Below are positions 21,341 to 32,013 of a DNA stretch of 64,000 nt, piece after piece (the first letter of the stretch is position 1; every line of letters begins with the position of its first letter). A program made the position numbers and the translations under genes. The DNA is taken from contig JBCFYV010000024.1 of assembly GCA_039000515.1 (NCBI GenBank), forward strand, positions 14,060,922 to 14,124,921, read 5' to 3'. The notes beneath the pieces were generated by a model. It was not told the DNA's origin. It saw only the letters and a list, made by a program, of their open reading frames with translations, and searched no databases. This DNA is from Timema cristinae (lineage: Eukaryota; Arthropoda; Insecta; Phasmatodea; Timematidae).

Positions 21341-23130
21341 AAAATAAATTATTAATACAAGGAACACATTTAAATACGATTAAAACTAGATTAGTATAAA
21401 CATATTTAAGTCAATAAATCAAAATAAATAAATTGACAGAGTAGAAACCATTTTATTAAAATAAAAGTCAAATAAATTCATTAGGAAAACAAGTCAGTTA
21501 CTAAATATTTATAATAATTATAATAACAGATATATACTAAATTTATGAGAAACCTAGAAATTAAAATTTATGTATGCACGTATAATGTGTTTTAATTCTC
21601 AAAGATATTTATACAATTTTTTAAGTACGTAAGAGAACAAATGTTATTTGATAGTTGAAATTATTAAAGAACCATATTAATAAGTAATTGATTTGTGTTT
21701 GACAAGGATAATTTTTTGAGTACTTTACACACAAAAAACCCAAGTAAAATGATGGTTAAAATTTTAAACATGAAAACATATTGAAAGTACATTAAAAGTA
21801 CAATGTCTTAAATTTATAGGTTATCAAGATAACATTATTGAGTTGATGAAAGCATGTTTACCACGGACATTTAAAACAATAAGAAATACAATAACAAATG
21901 TAGTTAGTCAAGATTAGTATGATTATATATATAATATAAAATAGTATGTGCTGGATATTGAATAAATTATATTAAAGTTTGGGTTTGAATTGAAACACGA
22001 AAAGTGTATGTATATTTGACAAATTAAATTATAAAAAGTTATGATTTTGATATTTAAGCCTAGAAATAATACTATTTAAGATCAATTTAATTAGCTATAA
22101 AAGATGTAAAACTACAAATTAAAATGTTAACATGATAAGGTTTTTTTGTAATAGGAAATATCTTTCCTTATCTGATTATTTTGATTCCTTTCCTTTCTAA
22201 ATGGTCTTGGGGTAGACGACATGTTTTGGCGTACTACGCCATTGTCAGGTCTGAGACCAAACCAATTTATAAAACAATGAGATAAATTAAATTTAATAAC
22301 GAGACAATATAAGAAATATCTAGATATTAAAAGGAAATTATTAACCGATGTGATAGATTAGTATTAAAAAAATATGAAATTGTGAATAAAGGAGATGTTT
22401 AAAGGTTAGCTGGATTAATAACTCTAAATTTAAAAGTCCAATGAATGTTTAAAGTTGAATTAAATATTAATTTAGAACACTCAGACTAAAAAAAAATGAT
22501 ATTTATAACAAACAAGCACTGATATACAAAAATCAGAAACAAATTTGATTGCCACCATGTATGTTATAAATGACAAGGAAGAAATGATATTTAAAAAAGT
22601 GGTGAAATGATCAGTATAGCTCGCCAATGTAATAAAACTAAAATTTGTTTTATTGTTTATATTTATGTCCGGTTCAACTTAAATTTAAGCTTTTGGTGTA
22701 GATGTAAGATTCTCGCCAAAAGTGCAAAAAATCTCAAACTCGATCAATCGCGTTCATTAAAAAAAATCAACTAAATCACGTCAAAAACTGAAATAAATGG
22801 TTTTAATAAATACGATAACTATATTATTTCTATATATTATTTAAACTCTGTGTAATGTATTTACTACAGATTACACATACGTATATACTAACCAATAATT
22901 TACTCAAATATTAGCCTAAAGTTGTATATAAACATAATTCCTGATCAAATACAAATAATACCATTACTTTGGAATCAATACGGTACGTTTTTAAAACAGG
23001 AAACTAGAATCTAGCTTAGTGGAAAGCGTATTAAAACTCATATGAATATATGAATAATATTTAATACGAGACTATGGATTATACGCTTAGTTTCCTCGAG
23101 GTTCTATCAAATATGGTTGTTCCTAAATTA
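21341..23130. other. Very AT-rich tract without genes
   Basis: Mostly A and T with short runs. It contains only the Penelope-like terminal remnant listed at 22160. Confidence 0.5.
22160..22270 (-). ncRNA. Decayed hammerhead-like motif of a Penelope-like terminal repeat
   Basis: The minus strand reads cctgacaatggcgtagtacg then ccaaaacatgtcgtc. A perfect stem II (ggcg/cgcc, loop tagta) is kept, but the conserved CTGATGA has become CTGACAA and GAAA has become AAAA. The context (acatgtcg, preceded by gacctgac) matches the motif at 15565. It should be inactive. Confidence 0.55.
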
Positions 23131-23190
23131 CACATACACACACACTCATATACACACACACACACACTCATATATACACACAAAAACTAA
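23131..23190. repeat. (AC)n-rich microsatellite with compound structure
   Basis: Two blocks of cacacac are separated by tcatatacacac, over about 60 bases. Confidence 0.9.
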
Positions 23191-23659
23191 AACAAGGATG
23201 ACGTTTAAAATTTAATATCTAGCGTTTCCACGTATTTTGTGTAGAAATCCTATATACCGCTTATTAAAAGGAGAGATTGTCCAGTTTGGTAGAGGAAATT
23301 AAACTCAGCCGTCTCTATCATTTAATTAAGTGAAACCATAAGGAGATTAACGGCTTCCGCTGAAAGTTGGCACACAAACACAAAAACTAATATATAACGG
23401 GACCACATGGGCAAATATTCTGGTTGACAAAATACAAGGTATGGAGTTGATCAACATAGCGAGGATAACGTTCATTTATCAAATTCTTTTCTTTTTTTTT
23501 CTCCTTCATTAAAGTTCGTATCTTTTATTATTGAAAACCAAAAAATGTAATTTGGTGGAGTTGTATTTTTGGATATAATTATTATTAAAGAATACGTTTT
23601 AGGTTTCATTAAGTGTCAAATAATATAACAATAATAAATTGTTTAATTTTCAGAATAAT

Positions 23660-23902
23660 ACCTCGATCGCCACACGGTCTAAGGCGTCACACTTGCAGTA
23701 GACTAGACTGCCGAGGACGGGTAGATGGCGGTTCGAATCTAGTCAGATGTACTGAGGGTGGCTTTTCCTATAAAGTTTTCCACTATCTCTCTCCCTACGC
23801 AAATGCGGGTCTGTTTTCTATAAATGTAACATTCCTCAACTCCAAAACCATTTGCGTAGTTATAACATAATGCTTATAGCCCGAACGGGTAGTAAGACGT
23901 GG

Positions 23903-23907
<5 letters not shown>
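23660..23907 (+). repeat. SINE family B (head type B2), invaded at its tail
   Basis: Head cgccacacggtctaaggcgt, box B ggttcgaatctag, body, and shared tail cccgaacgggtagtaagacg. A family A SINE in opposite orientation is inserted in its tail, so the two shared tails form an inverted repeat around the (ATT)n tract. Confidence 0.9.
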
Positions 23908-23937
<30 letters not shown>

Positions 23938-24203
23938 GCACCGCGTCTTACTACCCGTTCGGGTTATACGCACTTACGCTAATCTGTAATGGTAGGGTGA
24001 TTATGAGATGAAATGAAGGACCTACAGTTTAACGTGGAATCCGAACCACGGTGGAGGCCTGGCATTCCACACATTCACAAGATGTCTTGTCAGAGGTGAA
24101 GGAAGGGTTTGGTAATCAGATAAATCTGTGCCGGGACCGAGGATTGAACCCCGGCCGCCAGCACAGAAGTCTGACACCTTATCCCTAGACCACCAGGTCA
24201 CCA
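23908..24203 (-). repeat. SINE family A, full length, inserted in a family B tail
   Basis: Near-consensus minus-strand copy with (ATT)n tail. Direct repeats GTGGCATTA (23899-23907) and GTGGTATTA (24209-24217) flank it. Confidence 0.93.
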
Positions 24204-24399
24204 TGGCGTGGTATTAATATGTATATATATATAATATACTTAATACGTATATAATTTTAGTACATCATAATACCAAATCCTAGCTAATAATACTCCTACT
24301 AACTATTATTTTATCGACTATTCTTATAGTATAGTAAAAAAAAGACAAATTAAAAAATTGTTCTGGTTATTATGACAACCAAAATTAAGTTTTATCTCT

Positions 24400-25000
24400 A
24401 TATAGGAGAGTTTCTGTACAATTGTCGCTCATAACAGACTCCTCGGAGAGAGAAGTATTGTGATAGTCAAAATAATTGCACTCGAGATTTTGATAACGGT
24501 TGATGTTGACTGACCCCCCGAAATCTAAAAAGTTATTTTCTCTTTATCTCGCCTTAGAGCCTAAACCATTTTATCGATAAGGCTAAGACCTGGTATTTAG
24601 GGTTTTCATAGGGCTCCCCCAAGGTATTTTTGAAATTATACATATCTCTAAAAATAAAGGTTAATTTACTGAAGGGAAAAGATAAAAATATTAATTTTCT
24701 CTAAATCTAACAAACGATTTTGATTAAGTTTGGTATATAAACACTGCTTAGCCTTATTAATAAAATTTAGTTTCTCATTTTTCTATTAAAATTACTTCTA
24801 GAGTACTTTAAAGGTGGAAATTTCCAATGTTGATCACGTCTCCTCAACTATTTGATATACGAAATAACTTAACATTGTAAAGTGTTAAAGTACTAATAAA
24901 ATTAAATTTTTTATTTGAAATATAGTTGTGTTGTAGCTTTAAAATGTCAACAAGACCTTTTAATTTCTTTCATAAATGCCTTGAAGGGGGTTTGTTAAGA
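24400..25000 (+). repeat. Dispersed repeat family R, copy 2
   Basis: Shares gccttagagcctaaaccatt, ggttttcatagggctccc and the aaggttaatttactgaaggg block with the copies at 20640 (reverse), 46080 and 56985. Confidence 0.75.
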
Positions 25001-26108
25001 TTATAATAAAAATATCATATAGTACAATGTCACCAAGGTGATATATAATTAAGTAATAACAATTTTAACCTTTTATTCAACCAGGAAAATTGATGTACTT
25101 TACCTACTGTGCCAGTACTTCTTATTACCTAAATTTATGATTTAAATCATATTTGGTCGCTAATCCAGCGAGGGAAAATTAAAAACCCCTAACAACTTTA
25201 AAAAAAAAATGTTGTGACACTGGCCCCCTTTTGCTTAAATATAAGTGAAGCTTCTGTAAAATCCTTATATATTGTCTGCATGTACTGTACTTAACATTTT
25301 GGATGAAAAATTGGCTGGAAGCCAATTTGTTTGACGCCTGTAAAGTTTTGACAAATATTATTTAAATATTACGAATAGTTATTATTAAAATTAAATTTGC
25401 TAGCTCATATGTTTTGATAAATAAGAAATGTAATAAATTAGTCAAATTGTGTTTTCATGTTTATGTTATGTTTTATCATATTGCACTTTTGTATTCTTAC
25501 TAATACAAATATTTTTAAAATACCGAAAGTCACTATCAAACAAATGTACAATATTTTAAATGTTGTTTGTAATCTATTTGAAAAATGTAAAGTAACTTAC
25601 TCTCTTCTATTAATCTACGTTCAATCTCGATCTCTCATATTTACCAATATAGTCTATATACTATCTGATAGAGATCAGTTATCTCCCAGGAGATGGAATG
25701 GATTTGAATGTTGATTCCAGGCTTCTATCTCCCAAAAACCAAAAAATAAACCAAGAAGAAAGTTTAATAACTTCGCCAAGATAATCCTAAAAGTAAAGAA
25801 AATCAAGCCGGTTGTATTTTTGTTCTTTTATTTGCTTACATCATCAACTATGGTTTGGTATGAATCAAGTGTTTTCTTTTCAGTGTCTAGATAAACCCAG
25901 TTTCACTTAATTCTTTGTAAGAAATGTTTACAAATGTAGAATGTAAAACCAGCTAGGAAAAAATTTAACCACAATAAAGTTCTTCAAAGTTCTAATACCT
26001 TCACTGCGTATCATACGGTCTAAGCTTGACACCTTAGCCCACATGACCACCGATGGGAGTAGTGATGCATAGATTCACAATATTGTGAATTAGTAAGGGA
26101 TACGTATG
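25001..26108. other. No gene recognised; AT-rich
   Basis: An 85-residue open frame at 25457-25714 has no recognisable similarity and AT-driven composition. Around 25990-26060 there are decayed bases that resemble a SINE head, too degraded to call. Confidence 0.45.
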
Positions 26109-26120
26109 GTATTACTATTA

Positions 26121-26381
26121 TTAGCACCACTTCTTACTACCAGTTCGGGGTATACGCACTTCGCTAATGCGTAATGGTAGGGGATTGTGAGATGAAATGG
26201 AGGGACCTACAGTTTAACGTTGGGATCCGAACCACGGTGGAGGCCTGTCATTCCACACATTCTCAAGCTGTGATTAATACACGTATTGTCAGAGATGAAG
26301 AAAGGGTTTAGTAATCAGAGGATTGAACCCCGGACCCCAGCACAGAAGTCTAACACCTTACCCTAGACCACCATGTCACCA
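26121..26381 (-). repeat. SINE family A
   Basis: Carries the subfamily segment gtgattaatacacgt and lacks part of the box B region. The exact direct repeat GTATTACTATTA flanks it at 26109-26120 and 26382-26393. Confidence 0.93.
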
Positions 26382-26454
26382 GTATTACTATTAAAATATG
26401 TGTAAGAATAGGGCTATGATAATAAGTGACAACTAAACTATGGCAGTGATAAAG

Positions 26455-26613
26455 TGTGCCAGAGTGTCGTGAGGGATATGCGCTCACCATTATCCAGCCA
26501 CGTGCACCTGGCTATGAATCTAGGGGTCCTGGATTCGACTACCGGCTGCTACCTTGAGTATTTTTCTCTTAGGGGGAATTATCCCAACGATCACCAGGGG
26601 TTGATAAACAAGG
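26455..26613 (+). repeat. Possible tRNA-derived repeat head
   Basis: Contains atatgcgctcaccattatcc and ggtcctggattcgactaccg, which resemble boxes A and B of a tRNA-derived element. It is cut at 26614 by the TTAA MITE. No second copy is visible here, so this is tentative. Confidence 0.35.
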
Positions 26614-27012
26614 CTAAGTTGGGATGAAAGGGGATGTAAAAAAGGTCAGTATTTTATCATTTTGTATGACAAATTTTTTCTTTATTAAAAATAAATAAAT
26701 ATTGATTCAGTACAAACATAAAGTATAATTTTCTTCACATGGTGATATCAACAGTTGATGAATATCTATCAAATCATGAACATAGCGGCATTAGATGAAA
26801 AACATTTTAGACGAAGAGAAAAAGTTGTTGCTAAATTCCAGGACATCCTTGAAAGATATTCAATAAATGTTGACATCACCATGGGAAGAAAATTAAACTC
26901 TATGTTTGTATTGGGGCAATATTTTTTTAAATTTTAGCTAAAAAAAGGTTTTGCCATAAAAACTGCAAAAACATTGTGTTTTTTTTCCGCATCCCCTTCC
27001 ATCCCACCTTAA
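26614..27012. mobile_element. TTAA-flanked MITE, copy 2
   Basis: The left end is CTAAGTTGGGATGAAAGGGG (TTAA mutated to CTAA). The right end is the reverse complement of TTAAGGTGGGATGGAAGGGG (TTAA at 27009-27012). The inner arm ggttttgccataaaaactgc matches copy 1. The 60-residue frame inside it is not conserved in copy 1. Confidence 0.85.
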
Positions 27013-27070
27013 GTTAGGTCTAAGACTCCCAAGTGCCCACACGTCAACAATCGCTATCAATCATCACATC

Positions 27071-27253
27071 GCCTTCCTTCACTCTGACAAGACATCTTGT
27101 GAATGTGGGAATGCCAGGCCTCCACCGTGGTTCGGATTCCACGTAAACTGTAGGTCCTCCATTTCATCTCACAATCACCCTACCATTACACATTAGCGTA
27201 AGTGCGTATAACCCGAATGGGTAGTAAGACGCGGTGCTAATAATAATAATAAT
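27071..27253 (+). repeat. SINE family A, 5'-truncated
   Basis: Begins in the body (gccttccttcactctgacaa) without a tRNA-like head. The exact direct repeat AATCATCACATC flanks it at 27059-27070 and 27254-27265, so truncation happened during insertion. Confidence 0.95.
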
Positions 27254-27509
27254 AATCATCACATCATCTCATTGCGAGTATGACGTGTAGACAACTTCCA
27301 CAGCGTAACCTAGAGAACGTTCGTACCAACTGTATTGTAATTTTTCCCATCGCTATACAACGTACTAAGTACTATGGCTTATATCCACAAATAAGTTTAG
27401 AAAATATAGCTTATATAGTGATATGGAGCATTTGGCTCTGAAATTAGATAACTCTATAAAATGTCTTTGAGCTACTTCAGGTTGAAAGTTTCTACTTCTG
27501 CGATAAACA

Positions 27510-27689
27510 TTATTATTATTATTATTATTAGCACCACGTCTTACTAACACGTTCGGGTTATACGCACTTACGCTAATGTGTAATGGAAGGGTGATTGTGA
27601 GATGAAATGAAGGACCTACAGTTTAGCGTGGAATCCAAACCACGGTGGCGGCCTGGCACTCCACACATTCACAAGATATCTTGTCAGAG
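27510..27689 (-). repeat. SINE family A, 5'-truncated
   Basis: Shared tail plus half of the body, without head. The direct repeat TGCGATAAACA lies at 27499-27509 and 27690-27700. Confidence 0.95.
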
Positions 27690-27700
27690 TGCGATAAACA

Positions 27701-28429
27701 AATTTCTTTTTAGGACAAAAGAGATACACACAATTGGAAGATATGGATACGTAAATGAGATTACATTGACATGTGTGACTGTTGAGGTGTATATGTATTT
27801 TAATAATTGGTGTCGACTATTCTAAGGGCATATTCCCATCGACCAGACATCAGGGTGATTGGCCCCTTTTATTTGGCATGAAAATGTAGATTCATGGTAA
27901 GAAATGGTTATCTTCAAGAATGTTTATTGTTTTGCAATTTTCTTTTCGGAAACGGTTTGTTCAAGAATAGAAGCATGTTGATTATGTTATACTTTTTATA
28001 TACACACCTCCTCTATGATTTTAACAGTGGTTAATTATCAATAATTTTGACCTTTTTCAATAGAAAACTGCCGGCTGCGTAGCAAAAAATAAACATTTTT
28101 ACATTATCTTAGAGGAGGTGTTGAAAATATTACAATAGAAATTTCAATCGTTATCGAGAGAATTGATATTTCCAAATGTATGATTTTTCCGCAAGACCTG
28201 TACATTAGCTAGAGCCGTCTACGTTTTCCATGATCCATTTGTTCTTGTTCGCCCGGAAGGATACTTCTGTCGGTTGCGAAGCCACGCCACGCCTTACACC
28301 CTCCCGCCCATCATTCCACAAATTAGGTTTTAGACTTGCGCTCGACAGGGCCAAGGACCTTAAGAAAAGTTAATAGAAATGGGCTTATAAACGCTTAGTT
28401 TTAGAATTATTCCTCAAAGATAGATGGTC
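27701..28429. other. No gene recognised; GC-richer patch at 28190-28380
   Basis: The patch stands out in base composition but shows no motif I can name. Confidence 0.4.
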
Positions 28430-28446
28430 GGGGGGGGGGGGGGGGG
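28430..28446. repeat. Poly-G run, 17 G
   Basis: Uninterrupted G run; a potential G-quadruplex and a likely site of assembly length error. Confidence 0.95.
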
Positions 28447-28507
28447 ATCCATTGAATGGCTTGCTTAGACTCCATGTTTTTTTTTTTATCTCTGGGTAAA
28501 TTTATAG

Positions 28508-28720
28508 TCTATTATCTACGCAAGTGCTGTACTTGATGTTGACGTTTTAGGAGTTCGTATAGTAAATGGATGGAAGAAAATACCTAATACCCCAGGTGTA
28601 CTCAACAAAGTTCGACAAAGCATAAAAAAATATGCTCAGATGAAGCATCGAAAGAAAGGACAACAATTTAAACAATTATTTTTAACAAAATATTCCATAT
28701 TCTTGTGTTTCTCTTTGTTT
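28508..28720 (+). other. Short coding-like segment, unidentified
   Basis: An open frame without a start codon reads VLDVDVLGVRIVNGWKK, then IPNTPGVLNKVRQSIKKYAQ and MKHRKKGQQFKQLF before turning into AT-rich hydrophobic sequence. The first 60 residues have a balanced, charged composition unlike the surrounding chance frames. It could be an exon or a transposase fragment. I do not recognise it. Confidence 0.25.
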
Positions 28721-29671
28721 TTGTTAAAGTTTATCTTGTTTAATTACATTATATCTTCTATTTGATTGATTATTAACTGAACAGTAAAATTTTTACCACG
28801 TCAGAATATATATGTTAATATACCAATGTTTATATGAAATTTTCTTAGTGTTTGTGTTATGGGAATACAACCCTGGAATATTTTAGACAAATTAAAATTC
28901 ACCCTATATATGTATTTTCAAAGGAGTGGCTTTGTGTCACAAGCAAATGATCTGTATATAAATTAGATCGGTATTTATGACAACCGACTTGTTATACTGG
29001 ACAGGTCATACAATTACTCGAATTAAAAATACAATGCACAACCAATCAAACATTACTTTCTTATAATTTAAAATAAGTGACTTAAGTGATTGAATCCGAT
29101 TTTCAGCATTTATATTTGATTTAAAAAATACTGCTCATGTTATTTAATTTTAAATAAAATATAAACTTATATTGTCATGGTTATTTTACTTTATTTTTGT
29201 TGTTAATCAATGCATTTTTCGAGGTAGAATGTTGAAACTTTTAGATATGTTATACATACATAAAATAAGGAGGTTCTCCCTAAAAACATTTTGCTTAGAA
29301 AGATAATTTTTTTTAATGATAGTGAATTGAATTTTTAATTGTTTGATAATACCTTTGTGCTAAAAGCCTATATGTGTGAATATACATTAATACAACATTT
29401 AATTTGCATTGGTCAACATTATAATGTAAAATGGGATACCATCGTTTTATTTATTTTCCTTTTTTGGACTTGGATAAGAAGAAAGGCAGGCCAGATGCTT
29501 TATTTAGTCATTGAATGGATCTCATATTAAGTAAATGCAATTTTAAAGAGGAAATTAATAAAACATAAATATTTTATTAACAATAATCTGATTATTACTA
29601 TAAGAAAATACAAGTATGATCAATTTATATTTATTTAAAATCTAAATATAAGTGATCCAAAATTAAAACAA
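28721..29671. other. No gene recognised; AT-rich
   Basis: Only chance frames such as 29339-29530. Confidence 0.5.
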
Positions 29672-32013
29672 ATAATGTATCCTTTAGTAGACTGGGAGTA
29701 CCATATATCTATTAGTAGACTGGGAGTACCATATCCTTTAGTAGACTGGGAGTACCATATTCTTTGGTAGACTGGGAGTACCATATCATTTAGTAGACTG
29801 GGAGTACCATATCCTTTAGTAGACTGGGAGTACCATATCCTTTAGTAGACTGGGAGTACCATATCCTTTAGTAGACTGGGAGTACCATATCCTTTAGTAG
29901 ACTGGGAGTACCATATCTTTAGTAGACTGGGTGTACCATATCCTTTAGTAGACTGGGAGTACCATATTCTTTAGTAGACTGGGAGTACCATATCCTTTAG
30001 TAGACTGGGAGTACCATATCCTTTAGTAGACTGGGAGTACCATATCATTTAGTAGACTGGGTGTACCATATCCTTTAGTAGACTGGGAGTACCATATTCT
30101 TTAGTAGACTGGGAGTACCATATCCTTTAGTAGACTGGGTAGTACCATATCCTTTAGTAGACTGGGAGTACCATATCCTTTAGTAGACTGGGAGTACCAT
30201 ATCCTTTAGTAGACTGGGAGTACCATATTCTTTAGTAGACTGGGAGTACCATATTCTTTAGTAGACTGGGAGTACCATATCCTTTAGTAGACTGGGAGTA
30301 CCATATCCTTTAGTAGACTGGGAGTACCATATCCTTTAGTAGACTGGGAGTACCATATCCTTTAGTAGACTGGGAGTACCATATCCTTTAGTAGACTGGG
30401 AGTACCATATCCTTTAGTAGACTGGGAGTACCATATCTTTAGTAGACTGGGAGTACCATATCCTTTAGTAGACTGGGAGTACCATATCCTTTAGTAGACT
30501 GGGAGTACCATATCCTTTAGTAGACTGGGAGTACCATATCCTTTAGTAGACTGGGAGTACCATATCATTTAGTAGACTGGGTGTACCATATCCTTTAGTA
30601 GACTGGGAGTACCATATTCTTTAGTAGACTGGGAGTACCATATCCTTTAGTAGACTGGGAGTACCATATCCTTTAGTAGACTGGGAGTACCATATCCTTT
30701 AGTAGACTGGGAGTACCATATTCTTTAGTAGACTGGGAGTACCATATCATTTAGTAGACTGGGAGTACCATATCCTTTAGTAGACTGGGAGTACCATATC
30801 CTTTAGTAGACTGGGAGTACCATATCCTTTAGTAGACTGGGAGTACCATATCCTTTAGTAGACTGGGAGTACCATATCCTTTAGTAGACTGGGAGTACCA
30901 TATCATTTAGTAGACTGGGAGTACCATATCCTTTAGTAGACTGGGAGTACCATATTCTTTAGTAGACTGGGAGTACCATATCCTTTAGTAGACTGGGAGT
31001 ACCATATCCTTTAGTAGACTGGGAGTACCATATCCTTTAGTAGACTGGGAGTACCATATTCTTTAGTAGACTGGGAGTACCATATCATTTAGTAGACTGG
31101 GAGTACCATATTCTTTAGTAGACTGGGAGTACCATATCCTTTAGTAGACTGGGAGTACCATATCCTTTAGTAGACTGGGAGTACCATATCTTTAGTAGAC
31201 TGGGAGTACCATATCTTTAGTAGACTGGGAGTACCATATCTTTAGTAGACTGGGAGTACCATATCTTTAGTAGACTGGGAGTACCATATCCTTTAGTAGA
31301 CTGGGAGTACCATATCCTTTAGTAGACTGGGAGTACCATATCCTTTAGTAGACTGGGAGTACCATATCTTTAGTAGACTGGGAGTACCATATCTTTAGTA
31401 GACTGGGAGTACCATATCCTTTAGTAGACTGGGAGTACCATATCCTTTAGTAGACTGGGAGTACCATATCCTTTAGTAGACTGGGAGTACCATATCCTTT
31501 AGTAGACTGGGAGTACCATATCTTTAGTAGACTGGGAGTACCATATCCTTTAGTAGACTGGGAGTACCATATCCTTTAGTAGACTGGGAGTACCATATCC
31601 TTTAGTAGACTGGGAGTACCATATTCTTTAGTAGACTGGGAGTACCATATCTTTAGTAGACTGGGAGTACCATTTCCTTTAGTAGACTGGGAGTACCATA
31701 TCCTTTAGTAGACTGGGAGTACCATATCCTTTAGTAGACTGGGAGTACCATATCCTTTAGTAGACTGTGAGTACCATATCCTTTAGTAGACTGGGAGTAC
31801 CATTTTCCTTTAGTAGACTGGGAGTACCATATCCTTTAGTAGACTGGGAGTACCATTCCTTTAGTAGACTGGGAGTACCATATCCTTTAGTAGACTGGGA
31901 GTACCATATCCTTTAGTAGACTGGGGTAGTACCATATCCTTTAGTAGACTGGGAGTACCATATCCTTTAGTAGACTGGGAGTACCATATCTTTAGTAGAC
32001 TGGGAGTACCATA
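29672..32013. repeat. 26-bp minisatellite, about 90 units
   Basis: The unit is ccatatcctttagtagactg plus ggagta, nearly perfect over 2.3 kb. Variants are cct to tct, cat or ct (a 25-bp unit) and ggagta to gtgtac. Variant patterns recur in blocks, for example the cat-type unit followed by gtgtacc at 30045-30075 and 30565-30590, showing block duplication. Each unit holds stop codons on the plus strand, and 26 is not a multiple of 3, so the array is not coding. Confidence 0.97.

Noticed and set aside
26755..26937. 60-residue frame in the TTAA MITE
   Set aside because: The other MITE copy does not keep this frame, so it is chance.
29672..32013. CRISPR-like array at the 26-bp repeat
   Set aside because: Units are contiguous with no unique spacers, and the context is eukaryotic.
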